A DNA stretch of 64,000 nucleotides from Isoetes taiwanensis (GCA_021234155.1 JAJEKV010000083.1:4085560-4149559), one strand, 5' to 3'. Positions 20,023 through 29,850 are shown, counted from the first letter of the stretch. Notes: generated by a model from the sequence alone, not told the origin. Numbers and translations: made by a program.

Positions 20023-23001
20023 ATGTCTGAGAAATATAGTATTGTAATTGGTGTGGATTTTGGCACCACATATTCTGGATTTGCATATGCACATAGACAG
20101 GAGCCAGACGAGGTCTTCCTCTGTGAAAATTGGCCAGACCAACAAGTTTCTTCTGGCAAGTATTATTGCAAAACCCAGACCAGTTTGTACTATGCCCCGA
20201 CTGGACCTGATGGCTCCTTGGAATTAAAGGAATGGGGATGGTCTGCATATGTTAAGTACCTCAAAGAAGCTGCAAAATACAAAGAACAGCAAAAGGAAAG
20301 CATTGGAGATATTGCTTCAGTTACAGATGCTAATAATAACGTGTCATACTTCTTCACCAAGTTCAAGCTCTTTTTAATTCCAGAATATCGTAAGGAATTG
20401 CCTTCAGGTATCACGGTTGAGAGGCTGATAACAGACTATTTGAGAGCCATGTCGGAGTTTGCCATAGGCGAACTGAAAGAAAAGTATGGCAACCGTTTTC
20501 AAAAGTCTCATGTAAAATGGTGTCTGACAGTGCCTGCAATATGGAGTGAGCAAATAAAGCAGAAAATGGAAGTGTGTGCAGAAAAGGCTGGAATGGTTTT
20601 AGGGGCAAATTGCACCGATCCTTGCGCTAGCCCACATCCTCTGGCCATAGTGTTAGAACCTGAAGCAGCTTCTATGTATTCTCAAAAGAAACTGCCTTAC
20701 TTCAAGGCAGGCGAAATGTTATTAGTTGTTGATATTGGTGGCGGAACTATAGACCTTGCAGCACATGAAAAAGTCAACGATATCTCGCTGCAAGTTCGAG
20801 AGATAAATATGAATCGTGGAACTATAGGTGGTGGAACGTTTGTGGATGAACACTTCTGGAAATTTGTGTGCCAAAAAATTGAATGCTTCAACATTATTAG
20901 TCAAAAGAATCCTATAATTGCCTTAGACTTGCATTGTTGGTGGCTTAATAGGAAATCTGGTTTTACCGGGTCATCAAGTCTTTCATGGCCGATTCCAGGT
21001 GCCTTAAGCATGGCATGGAAAAAATATGATGCGAAGCGAGGGGTTATTAGAAAGGATTATACTCTGCTGGTGTTCGAGGCGGCTGACCTGTGTTCAATAT
21101 TTAGCCCTGAAATTGACAAGGTCATTGGCCTTATTGAACAGCAATTCAAGGACATGGAAATGGTTTGCCCACTACTTCTAGTCGGTGGATTTTCAGAGAA
21201 TAAATACATGATTGAATGTATTAGTAAAAAATATGGCAGAGATCATGTGATGATTCCTCCAAATCCAGGCACTGCAGTAGTAAGTGGCGCTGTATACTAT
21301 TACTATGCTGAATGGGAGCATGAAGGGGCGAAAGACTCTTATGAATGGGCGAAAGACTTGATAGCGTTGCCTTCCAACATCGACCATACTCTGAGAAAGG
21401 GTGATTTGGTATACAAAAATCAATGCCTTGTGTTCAAATCTCTGCTTTATTCAGTGGCGCAGTATGCTGAGCAGTGGATTGGTCCCTTTGCAATCCGAAG
21501 ACTTGGTCTTGCAGCTGCAGCACCAGGAATGGAGGTGCTTAAACTACTGCAAAATGGCATGAAGATCGTGCAGCTGTGCGCAGCAGACAAACATTCTACA
21601 GGTGAGTTTTTCATGATTGTGGGCAGTTTTGGTCAGTTTCGTGAAATTATTGATGACACAAGAAGATGGTGCCAAATGATTAACCACTTAATCTCACAAT
21701 ACATCGGAAGGCTTAAACTTTACAATATCTCCACCTTTGAAAGGGGCAATCTAGAGTTGAAAACAGAGTTGATGGGTCAGATAAGATATAAGGTGGAGTA
21801 TGACTGCAAAGCTTTGCAAACAACCCTTAGATGGGCTTGGGAGGAAGACAAGCTTGCATTTCTAAAGAGCTTAAAATCTTCCCACAGATTTGGGAATCTC
21901 TCCGGAGATTTCGTTCTTAATTGTTTAATTCCAAGAATAGGAACAGGAGTTGGTAACATTGATAGTAAAGATATATCGTTTGAGGGTAAATTGGGAAATG
22001 GAAGCTATGGAGAAGTCAGAAAAGCATCTTGGTGTGAAATCCCTGTGGCTGTAAAAGTACCGGAAGGTGAATGCCAGGAGGCTTTTGACAATGAAGCTGA
22101 AGTCTTCAGGAAAATGATGGCCACTGATTCATCTCACATTGTGCAATTACTTGGCCAATGTGAAAAGGAGGAGCCTGTAGGCCATGATATTGGGTTGAGA
22201 ACATGTAAGAAAAAATGCCTTGTTTTAGAGCTCATGGCCGCAGACTTGGGAGTCCTTATAAAAAATCAGCAATTAATCATGCCTCTTTCGTATTTAGTCG
22301 ATATCATACTGCAGATTGCAAAAGGCATGAAGCATCTGCATGGAAACAAAGTGATTTATAGAGATCTGAAGCCATCTAATATCTTAGTACGGAGAAGAGA
22401 TGATGATAGTCTCCTTATAAAGCTAGCTGACTTTGGTATTTCAAAATCAGAATTTGGCACAGGTTCAAATACAAAGATGAGAGGCACACTTCTGTACATG
22501 GCTCCAGAATTGTTAGAAGAGTTGAGCAACTACAGCATGAAGGTGGATGTGTATGCTTTTGCCATAGTGTGCTCTCAAATCCTTACCCGAGAATGTTTCG
22601 ACAACATAAGGTCGTTTGACAAAAATAAAATCAAGGAGGCACAAGATGAGCTGAAAAGGAAACTCTTGAAAAAGAACATTCCTGACAGACTAAAGGCTTT
22701 GTTAGTTGCTTGTTTTGCTGACAAAGATGAAAATCGTCCCACCTTTGAAGAGATTTGCGAGGAATTGTGGATTATTAAGGAAGAGCTTTTCGTTGGATCA
22801 TCTGCAAGAACTTCCCTCTTACTGGGCAGACCACTCTCACATGTTCCTCCCCAAGAGTCTACGAATTCAAAGGACTCCACCAAGAAAAAAATAAGTTTAC
22901 CAAAACTGGCAGACAAGATTCTCAACCTAGTGGGTAACTTTTTAATTGACCTACCCAGTTTTTTGACCATCACAGCACATATAAGCACCTTCACCAAATA
23001 A
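20023..23001 (+). CDS. Hsp70 (HSPA12-type)-protein kinase fusion, 992 residues
   Basis: One uninterrupted frame joins two enzymes. Residues 1-about 430 are an Hsp70/actin-fold ATPase: phosphate-1 loop IGVDFGTTYSG (residues 9-19), phosphate-2 loop VVDIGGGTIDL (D237) and adenosine loop VGGFSEN (about 387). The AYAHR after the first loop and the overall divergence point to HSPA12-type rather than DnaK-type. No substrate-binding domain follows. Residues about 450-645 are an unrecognised, probably helical linker. Residues about 650-930 are a protein kinase: glycine loop GNGSYGEV (about 658), lysine in VAVK (K678), catalytic loop YRDLKPSN (D781; tyrosine replaces the usual HRD histidine), DFG (D803), APE (E829). 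All catalytic residues are present. The tail is serine/lysine-rich. I chose ATG 20023 because the duplicated copy conserves it and a TATA-like box lies between it and the earlier ATG. It is probably cytosolic (no signal peptide from this start). ATP-dependent conformational control of the kinase is an inference. Confidence 0.85.
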   Translation: MSEKYSIVIGVDFGTTYSGFAYAHRQEPDEVFLCENWPDQQVSSGKYYCKTQTSLYYAPTGPDGSLELKEWGWSAYVKYLKEAAKYKEQQKESIGDIASVTDANNNVSYFFTKFKLFLIPEYRKELPSGITVERLITDYLRAMSEFAIGELKEKYGNRFQKSHVKWCLTVPAIWSEQIKQKMEVCAEKAGMVLGANCTDPCASPHPLAIVLEPEAASMYSQKKLPYFKAGEMLLVVDIGGGTIDLAAHEKVNDISLQVREINMNRGTIGGGTFVDEHFWKFVCQKIECFNIISQKNPIIALDLHCWWLNRKSGFTGSSSLSWPIPGALSMAWKKYDAKRGVIRKDYTLLVFEAADLCSIFSPEIDKVIGLIEQQFKDMEMVCPLLLVGGFSENKYMIECISKKYGRDHVMIPPNPGTAVVSGAVYYYYAEWEHEGAKDSYEWAKDLIALPSNIDHTLRKGDLVYKNQCLVFKSLLYSVAQYAEQWIGPFAIRRLGLAAAAPGMEVLKLLQNGMKIVQLCAADKHSTGEFFMIVGSFGQFREIIDDTRRWCQMINHLISQYIGRLKLYNISTFERGNLELKTELMGQIRYKVEYDCKALQTTLRWAWEEDKLAFLKSLKSSHRFGNLSGDFVLNCLIPRIGTGVGNIDSKDISFEGKLGNGSYGEVRKASWCEIPVAVKVPEGECQEAFDNEAEVFRKMMATDSSHIVQLLGQCEKEEPVGHDIGLRTCKKKCLVLELMAADLGVLIKNQQLIMPLSYLVDIILQIAKGMKHLHGNKVIYRDLKPSNILVRRRDDDSLLIKLADFGISKSEFGTGSNTKMRGTLLYMAPELLEELSNYSMKVDVYAFAIVCSQILTRECFDNIRSFDKNKIKEAQDELKRKLLKKNIPDRLKALLVACFADKDENRPTFEEICEELWIIKEELFVGSSARTSLLLGRPLSHVPPQESTNSKDSTKKKISLPKLADKILNLVGNFLIDLPSFLTITAHISTFTK

Positions 23002-23207
23002 TTTATGTCATCATGATTTGCATCACTAATATGGTCATTATATCCTTTATATAATAGAAAACACTCATGATTTTTTGAAGGGCAATGAAGGGCTATGGAA
23101 GGGCAATGAAGGGCAGTTTGAAGGGCAATGAAGGGCAGTCAGCACCTGTGCAGCACATGTGTCGCCCACATGCTTTTTTGAGTATGTGAATTAAAAAACC
23201 ACCCTAG
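22934..23207 (+). other. Possible last intron of the Hsp70-kinase gene
   Basis: Relative to the inverted tail copy (19111-19515), homology stops after CTCAACCTAG at 22930 and resumes at 23203 with CCTAGTCCGACAAGAG. A donor GG/GTAACT (22934) and an acceptor CCCTAG (23207) would rejoin the homologous frame, adding about five codons before a TAG. Alternatively this is a small insertion flanked by CCTAG repeats. If it is unspliced, the protein ends at 23001. The region includes a tandem run of GAAGGGCAAT-like units at 23079-23142. Confidence 0.35.
23079..23142 (+). repeat. Short tandem repeats of GAAGGGCAAT type
   Basis: About five imperfect units of 10-16 bp built on GAAGGGCAATGAAGGGC lie in the 3' flank or candidate intron of the Hsp70-kinase gene. 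Confidence 0.7.
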
Positions 23208-23601
23208 TCCGACAAGAGGAATAGTGCCGAAGATGTCCAAACCAAGGCAAGGGTGCTAAAGAAAAGGGCCGGGCCCTTTTCTAGTTATAAAATAAAAAAG
23301 TTTAGCTTTGTCATGAATCAAGGAAGACCCAACACTTTTTGTGATACATGTGGCGACACACCCCATGTCAAATATATATACGTGGAGGTTGAGCCACATT
23401 TTAGAAGGCCACGCCACCTTTTTTTTTTCAAGAAATCACCTTCTTCACCTTTTCATTACACTTTTGTTATAGAAGTGGCCACACAACACAACATATTCAT
23501 GTGAGAGTAAAGCCACACCTTTAGAAGACCGCACCTTTTTTTTTTTCAAAAAATCACATTTTTCACCTTTTTGCCTTATTATAAAATAACATTTTGCTTT
23601 G
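23208..23601. other. 3' flank of the Hsp70-kinase gene
   Basis: An open frame runs from the candidate acceptor to 23504, but it shows no homology beyond the first few codons. The sequence contains two related blocks of about 120 bp (CCACACCTTTAGAAG-type text with poly-T near 23420 and 23541). Nothing else was recognised. Confidence 0.4.
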
Positions 23602-24379
23602 TCATGAACCAAGGAGGACCCAAGTCACATGGAGCAACATAATGAGCAAGGAGTTATCTATACCGAGCTTGAAGGAGACAATCAAATGGAGACTAAGGAG
23701 CAACAAGCACAGAATAGAGATGGACATAATGAGCAACCATGCATCTCTGGTGTAGTTTATGCAATAATCCATAACTTTTACAATTACTTCTTGGCTCAGG
23801 GAATCCTTTCTCTTTTTCCTTCTCCAAAGAGCCCATAATGTGTTTTCATTATTAATTGCAACATGGTGCTTCTTAGCTGTAGAACAATTCCTTGGATGAA
23901 TTCCTAAAGCCTTGGCGGCTGATCTTTTGCTACCATGAAGGACATTCCCAAGTGCCATGACTAATGCTGCTCTTTTTGTTGCTAATTTGCCATTAGACTC
24001 CACTCCTTTCAAATGTTGTATGGTTTTTTGGATGCTACCTACAATTTCACTATGAATAATCTTTTCCTTATCAGACACTGCAACCTGCATAATTTTGTCG
24101 TTCTCCACCAGATGCTATACTTCTTTCTTTTGGTCTGTAGACATTGAGCTTGTCAAATCCAAAAAAGTTTTTGTGATTATGGAGGCTGCATACTACAATT
24201 ACTTCTTTCGAGTCCTCGCGATACTCCAATCTAAATTTCCATTTGCCAATTGTTGCCTCATCTTGTTGCTTGTTCTTTGTTATTGCTTCTGCAAACGCAA
24301 TCACAAGAACCTTGAACAAGAAATGGATGGAAAGAAATAAACGAGATCTCTCTCCCTTGGGAAAGTGGAAATCAACCAC
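23602..24379 (-). pseudogene. Broken gene with a helix-turn-helix-like segment, family not identified
   Basis: Two overlapping minus-strand frames read as one protein split by a frameshift near 24105. The upstream part (24071-24379) reads GKWKFRLEYREDSKEVIVVC. The downstream part (23602-24108) reads KRAALVMALGNVLHGSKRSA, then AAKALGIHPRNCSTAKKH, then LWALWRRKKRKDSLSQEVIV and VMDYCINYTR. The alternation of helices and the KALGIHP turn suggest a DNA-binding HTH. After YTR the sequence becomes hydrophobic and unlike the rest, so the gene is also truncated at its 3' end near 23750. It may be from a transposon or a lineage-specific regulator. No function is assigned. Confidence 0.5.
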
Positions 24380-24940
24380 CCCCTAATATTCTCGGGAATT
24401 TTGAATTTCCCTCTTCCCATAATACCAAAAGAAAGTGCTAATTTGGATGAACAAATGGACACTAAAAATGAGACACTGTAACTTGTGAGGATCCATTATA
24501 TCCCTTTCTTTCCCTGCTTCTAGGTATTTGTCAGATTCAAGAATAGAATAGAATAGGTTTTTTAGCGTCCACGGAGACCAATTGGCCTATGGGACCCAAA
24601 CAAGGAACACAAATGCTTAGCTACTTTGCATATCTCTTATTATAAGGGTGGCCAAACTGCTATAAAGGATTTTGCACGAATGCATTAAACTCAATGGTAC
24701 CTGTACAATCCCTAAATTGCATAGGTTCTTATCTCTGCCGCATGGATCCTTTTTTATCTCTGTCTTACGATTCAAATCATGCTAATTTCCCCTCATTTCT
24801 TAGTCTGTAGACTTAATAAATTGAGATCCACATAAAATGCATGCAAATACAGATTTTCGAGTAGGATACAGGTTACGCATATCATGTAAAGAGCCCATGC
24901 AAAGAAGACTGCTTTTTTTTTGCAAATACACCTAACAAGG
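24380..24940. other. AT-rich stretch with no gene
   Basis: Nothing was recognised apart from the short dispersed repeat at 24541-24597. Confidence 0.5.
24541..24597 (-). repeat. Short dispersed repeat, copy 2
   Basis: It is the reverse complement of 494-550, ending in CCTATGGGACCC. It probably derives from the same unidentified transposon family. Confidence 0.6.
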
Positions 24941-25373
24941 GCGACTAACTTATGTAGGTCCAGATTGAACAAGAATGAGTTAAACCTAACTAGGGCCAGC
25001 CTTTTTTAATGTCACATGTTAATGAGCAGAGGTTGTTTCCCGTCAATGACCAAGAACGAGTCTGTGTAGGTCCAGATTAAAGAAGAATGCTATGTAGGTC
25101 CAAATTAAAGAAGACTGACTGCATTTGTTTTTTGTTGTAGCTAACTAGGGCCAGCATTTAAGGGTCCGGTCACATGTTAGTGTCAACATGGGTCCTTTCC
25201 CTTCAATGACCAAGAACCAAGAACTAGTCTCTGTAGGTCCAGATTGAAGAAGATTATTTTTTGTATTTAATATATGATACCTGTACTGCTCTTTGGTTGT
25301 ATACATTGTGGAGAGAGCGTCTGGATCATTCCATTTCGTCTTCTTCCTCTACTTCTCTTTGCTGCTGCCTGCC
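24941..25373 (+). promoter_or_regulatory. Duplicated promoter region of the Hsp70-kinase family
   Basis: It carries the same modules as 19620-20022 (TGTAGGTCCAGATT, GGGCCAGC, GGTCACATGTTAGTGTCAAC, TCAATGACCAAGAAC) and the same TTTAATATATGA TATA-like sequence at about 25266. It leads directly into the truncated copy of the gene. Confidence 0.5.
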
Positions 25374-25730
25374 ATGTCTAAGAAATACGATGTTGTAATT
25401 GGTGTGGATTTTGGCACCACATATTCTGGATTTGCATATGCACATAGACAGGAGCAAAAACAGATCTTCCTCTGTGAAAATTGGCCAGACCAACAAGCTG
25501 CTTCTGGCAAGTTTTATTGCAAAACCCAGACCAGTTTGTACTATGCCCCGACTGGACCTGATGGCTCCTTGAAATTAAAGGAATGGGGATGGTCTGCATA
25601 TGTTAAGTACCTCAAAGAAGCTGCAAAATACAAAGAACAGCAAACAGAAAGCATTGGAGATATTGCTTCAGTTACAAATGCTAATAATAATGTGTCATAC
25701 TTCATCACCAAGTTCAAGCTCTTTTTAATT
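25374..25730 (+). pseudogene. Truncated N-terminal copy of the Hsp70-kinase gene
   Basis: It begins MSKKYDVVIGVDFGTTYSG and is closely similar to the first 119 residues of the protein at 20023, with the phosphate-1 loop intact. Homology ends sharply at TTTTTAATT (25730), where an unrelated, oppositely oriented PPR fragment begins. The frame continues into the PPR antisense sequence to 25940, giving a chimeric open frame of 188 codons that cannot form a full ATPase domain. Its promoter region is also duplicated, so it could be transcribed. Confidence 0.85.
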
Positions 25731-25937
25731 GAAAGCTTTCAAAACACTCAAAAATGTGATTCTGCTTGGCTCTACGTTTTTGTGTTGCATTTTCTCAAAA
25801 CATTCCAGAGCCATAAGATCGTCTCCCTGTTGCGCATACCCTGTAATAATTGCATCCCAAGACACTACATTTGGACTATGCAATTCATTGAAGATTCTAT
25901 CTGCCTCTTCAAGTCTGTTACACTTGGCATACATATC
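25731..25937 (-). pseudogene. PPR protein fragment
   Basis: The minus strand reads MYAKCNRLEEADRIFNEL, then SPNVVSWDAIITGYAQQGD, then ALECFEKMQHKNVEPSRITF. These are about two consecutive pentatricopeptide motifs of the plant PLS subfamily, which bind organellar RNA. Only about 70 residues are present, joined directly to the truncated Hsp70 copy, and the frame is closed on the upstream side by a stop. It is a gene fragment, not a working PPR gene. The abrupt junction suggests transposon-type capture or non-homologous joining. Confidence 0.85.
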
Positions 25938-26046
25938 TAGTAGTGGGTAGAAGCATGAAAGGGTGGGGATGAAAGGGTGGATATCTCAGCTGGCATGCAT
26001 TTGGGCAAAAAGCGTGAAATTGAGGTATCAATATTCTTTGGTAAGA

Positions 26047-26980
26047 ATATTGATACCGACGGCGCTGGAGGTTAGCAGGAATCTTGACAGTTGCGGCATG
26101 GTATGATTCTAGCCAGTTAGCGACATGGCAAATCTTTCAAACAAAATTCTCATTGTCTCGATGGGACAGACCTATTTGGCAAAAGGTTGCTAGTACTCTG
26201 CCATTGGTTGCTCCAGAGGCTATTGAAGGGTGCATGTGGGTTTCTCACCAGCATAGGCTTGTGAATTCTATATATATGCTGCTTGTCAATAGTGATATCC
26301 TTCCGCCATCCACTAGGTGGTCCCTTCAGCTTTCACCTCCTAATTGGAGACGTATGTGGACTTGGGCTTGGGATAAACTACTCCATCCTAAGGTGGCTGT
26401 GCTTTGGTGGCAGATTCTTCACAGATGTCCTCGTGTGAACGTGCTTGTCCACAGATTTGATCCTCGAGTGTCAGCACTCTGCCCACTGTGCAAGCAAAGG
26501 GACGAGACCATTGAGCATTGTTTCTTTTTATGTGTTCATCTCCAGCCTGTTTGGTCTTGGCTGCTTTCTCTTTTTCATGTGACATTGACAAGTCAGCAAG
26601 TGCTTCTGGCTGTCTATCCGGATACTTGGAATAAGTTGCGGAGCCAAGCATTTCATTTAGCATCAGGATGGTTGTTATGGTCCATCTGGAAGCGCAGAAG
26701 ACTGTCTATCTTTCAGGGTTTGGATATTCCTCCTGCAGTTGTCCTCCAAGACGCACAAGCTAGAATTGTTAAGGCTTACCATTGCTCTTCGCTTGCTCCT
26801 GTCAAGCGACAATTGATATTTGAGTCCTATTTGAGTGTGTTGTCTTATGCATAGGCTGGTGGTTCTATTCAGTGGAGCATGATTATCCTCTGAGACTTTA
26901 TTCCCGCCTCTGCATTTGTATTTTGCTTTTTGGCTTGGAGTTTCAATAAAGTTTGTCGTCCTTCAAAAAAAAAAAAAAAA
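26047..26980 (+). mobile_element. 5'-truncated LINE with poly(A) tail and target duplication
   Basis: The insertion is flanked by a 13-bp duplication, TTCTTTGGTAAGA (26034-26046 and 26981-26993). It ends with AATAAA (26945-26950) and 16 A residues (26965-26980), the hallmark of target-primed reverse transcription. Only the 3' end of ORF2 is present. The first 11 bases are the reverse complement of the target just upstream (see findings). Confidence 0.9.
26084..26854 (+). pseudogene. LINE ORF2 C-terminal fragment with zf-RVT domain
   Basis: An open frame of 256 codons reads LLHPKVAVLWWQILHRCPRV, then the zinc-binding CPLCKQRDETIEHCFFLC. This is the zf-RVT region found after reverse transcriptase in plant non-LTR elements. 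The C-terminal WLLWSIWKRRR is also typical. There is no reverse transcriptase or endonuclease domain because the copy is 5'-truncated, so it cannot move by itself. Confidence 0.85.
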
Positions 26981-26993
26981 TTCTTTGGTAAGA

Positions 26994-27315
26994 GCAAGAT
27001 AGAGGTGACGGAGAGGCTCTATCTTGCTTAAGTTGGGGAAGGAAGTTGTGAAAAGATGCCAACATTGCCAAGCAACGCTGAAAAAATAACTACTCCTTTC
27101 TGGAGAAGTCTGGGTTTTAATCGTAAGCATTAAATGTTTTAGTCGTAGGTGGGCATGGAACCTGCAAATGTTGAGACGTCTATTCGCCATTGCATTGCTC
27201 TATTTATGGGCATGATTTAAAACTTGCAAATGTTGGGATGCCTACCTGATATTGCATTGGAACATTATGTAGATATTTCTTAATGATATTAGGCATATTA
27301 TTGCTTATCTTAACA
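26994..27315. other. Non-coding stretch between LINE and Helitron
   Basis: No gene was seen. A short direct repeat (ACCTGCAAATGTTGAGACG at about 27162 and a similar AACTTGCAAATGTTGGGATG at about 27221) is present. Confidence 0.4.
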
Positions 27316-27584
27316 CTAGTTAGGGTGCCCAGCGTTGCTGTTGCTGGGCTAATGTTGAGAACCAATATAGCTTGTGTTATATTGGGAGTTACAAAGACAT
27401 TTGAGTCGATGAAAGTAATACAGTGTTGTGGCAAGCATTAAAGGGTTGTGTGTAAACTCGAATAATGTATTGGAATTCCTCGTGAATATTGGCATGGCAA
27501 GGCTGTCAAGTTCCTCCTTTAGAAGTATTCAAGGCCTGGCATGTCAGCAAGCCACGCAGCTGGATGTGCCACGCCAGATCCACG

Positions 27585-27823
27585 AGACGACGTTAAACGA
27601 CGTTCTGTGCACGTGGCACGACATGCACGCTTGCCAGCGTAGCGCCAGCACCATGCCACGCAGGCATGGTGGACACGTCAGCTCTGTGTGGCGTCGTTGA
27701 ACGACGTCGTGATGCCGTTGAACGACGTCACCGTCGTCAAACGACGTTGTCGTCGTTCCTCGACGATTTGACGTCGTTCAACGACCTCTAGACGTCGTTG
27801 AAGGTCGACTATCCCTTGTAGTG
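27585..27823 (-). mobile_element. Right end of a CACTA element (solo end)
   Basis: It ends CCCTTGTAGTG at 27823, preceded by about 240 bp of GC-rich subterminal repeats built on AACGACGTC/GACGTCGTT. The terminal 13 bp match the left end at 40671 (CACTACAAGGGAT), so it belongs to the same family. The two ends face outward, not toward each other, so they do not bound one element. No matching left end or transposase lies to the left. Confidence 0.75.
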
Positions 27824-27833
27824 ATACCAGAGT

Positions 27834-28265
27834 CGTCCAGTAAACCAAGTCTCAAACTAATTTCCACAATGGGACTCACGTAGAACTTTTGAGAACAGTA
27901 AATGGTGCTGACATCTGCACCCAAATAAATCCTATAACCTCCATTTTGGCAGAAGTAGCAAAACTTCTGCTTAGATTAGTTGCTGTCCACTTCACCTGCA
28001 AAACTGGCAGCCAAATGTTCTCAACCTATCAACTAATTTTACAAATGACTCTCGCTTATTTCGTTTAATGTTACAATCAATTTGCTAAAAAAACTTCAAA
28101 GCTTCAAGGACTTACTTGGCTGAACCTGCAATGTAGCAATGGCAGACCCTGCAATTATAAGCTTCACAGCAATGGCAGACCCTGCAATCTTGCCCTTGGG
28201 AGTTGAACCCAAATTAAACCAAAATCAGCTCTGATTGTTTTTTAAATATTATATTCAGCATTACA
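27834..28265. other. Non-coding interior of the Helitron, 3' of the cargo exons
   Basis: AT-rich, with a short direct repeat (GCAATGGCAGACCCTGCAAT twice at about 28134-28190). No gene was seen. Confidence 0.4.
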
Positions 28266-28608
28266 TCAAATATCATGCTTGATCCTCACGAGATGTGGAG
28301 CCATACAATCTTTGCATGCCACGGTGCACTCTCTTCTATATCCAACCTTCTTCTCGTCTACTAAGAAATGAAATTCCGAATATTCAGTGAGCGACTCAAC
28401 TAATTTTCTGCATTCAGTTAGTGTCCAGTCCTCTTCCACATTCAAAGTCCGCATAGAACCATTGTCGATATGTATATCCAATTCCATAGAACTAGTTCTA
28501 TTGCGGTGTTCCTCAACTGCTACCCAGACATACTTGCCATTTTCCCACTGTTTTTTGTACCTCTGAACAAAAAAATTCCAGTATAATGTCTGCTTTGGCA
28601 GCCTATAC
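28266..28608 (-). pseudogene. Last exon of an unrecognised gene carried in the Helitron
   Basis: An acceptor-like TTATTCTTTCAG precedes the exon. The frame then reads YRLPKQTLYWNFFVQRYKKQ, then WENGKYVWVAVEEHRNRT, then acidic sequence and VACKDCMAPHLVRIKHDI before a TGA at 28266. It is coding-like over 110 codons with no stops. Upstream minus-strand segments (about 28675-28847) have similar composition (GRIAWPNYFTDNGGLELM), which suggests a multi-exon gene. I do not recognise the family. Its position inside the Helitron, on the element's sense strand, fits gene capture. Confidence 0.4.
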
Positions 28609-29107
28609 CTGAAAGAATAATATCACACTATCATTTGTAAAATAGAAGCAATTAGAAAATAAGAAATTACTTGAATATGAAGCTGCCTGAATCCACTTGG
28701 CACTTGGTTATTTGGCCACTGTTTCATGAGTTCTAATCCTCCATTGTCCGTAAAATAGTTCGGCCAAGCGATTCTTCCTAAATCCTTTAAAAATATAAGT
28801 TTGAGGTGCAACTCTTGGTGTCTCCACATCCTTGAACATGTAAGCAAATATGCCTATGGGAATGAACGCCACCAAATCCGCGAACCCCTCTCTTTCAAAT
28901 AATAACTTGGCAACCTCTCTTGTCAGAGAAGGCGAATGCGAATGTAATGCATGTCATTAATTCCTCTACACAAAAGTAATAATGTTGGAGGATTGACAAG
29001 TGTTAACTTTACGTTCCTGATTTGCTTCGTATAATGGTACTTGTGGAACCATATGCCCTGAGCCTTAAGGGAAGACAATGAAATATCAGGAAACAACAAC
29101 TTCCCAA

Positions 29108-29452
29108 TCAAGTAATGGTATACCTCCAAGACGCTAGTGATGCTTTGTGCTTAAAACAAAGATCCTTGAAGTCAGATGAGCATAGACAATTTACATCAAG
29201 TTTTGGAAACGTGGAAGAATTGGAAATATCCTCTTTCATCATGTCTTGAGGTCCATATGCATGTGCAACTATTATCTGGTCCACACATTTTCCACCTTGG
29301 CTGGTCACGAATCCAAGCACCTGGGCCTTCCAATGTGAATTCAAGTCATTGAGCTTGCGCTTCTTTACTCTATGATGACCGCATTGCTTTGGCATCATGG
29401 TGACCCACGAACCAATGGATATGTGCCCATTGTCCTGTGACATCTTTGCCAT
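29108..29452 (-). pseudogene. N-terminal exon-like ORF carried in the Helitron
   Basis: It starts MAKMSQDNGHISIGSWVTMM at 29452, followed by a basic patch (HHRVKKRKLNDLNSHWKAQV) that could be a nuclear localisation signal, and FVTSQGGKCVDQIIVAHAYG. The frame is open for 114 codons with regular codon use. It may be the 5' exon of the same gene as 28266-28608. The family is unknown and no domain is recognised. Confidence 0.4.
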
Positions 29453-29850
29453 TTTGCAAAATAATTTGACTGAATTCTGAACGCTTTGATGGCATTATCT
29501 ACAAGAATAACAAGAAGTATTTAATTAATTTATGCACAGACTGAACCATGCCTGAACCATAAACTGCTTGATCAAAACTCACATGAAAAGAGCAGGAAGA
29601 AATAAATGAGATGGAATACACCATCTTGCTTACCTTTCCTCCAAGAAAAGCACCGATTCCGCAGCACTAACAAATAAGAAGAAGATATCAACGCTGCTAA
29701 AAGCCCCATCATTCAAATAGTCGGGCCTCCGAAAGGGACCAAACAATGAATTGCCAATTCTCAGATAACATCAAGCGGAGATCATGAACATTTCAAAAAA
29801 ACGAGCTTGTCCTCATCTACACCATGCTTTGCCTTTACCGGTATTTATAG

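Noticed and set aside
25731-25937. A functional PPR gene on the minus strand
   Set aside because: Only about two motifs are present, a stop lies just upstream in frame, and the other side is joined to an unrelated gene fragment.
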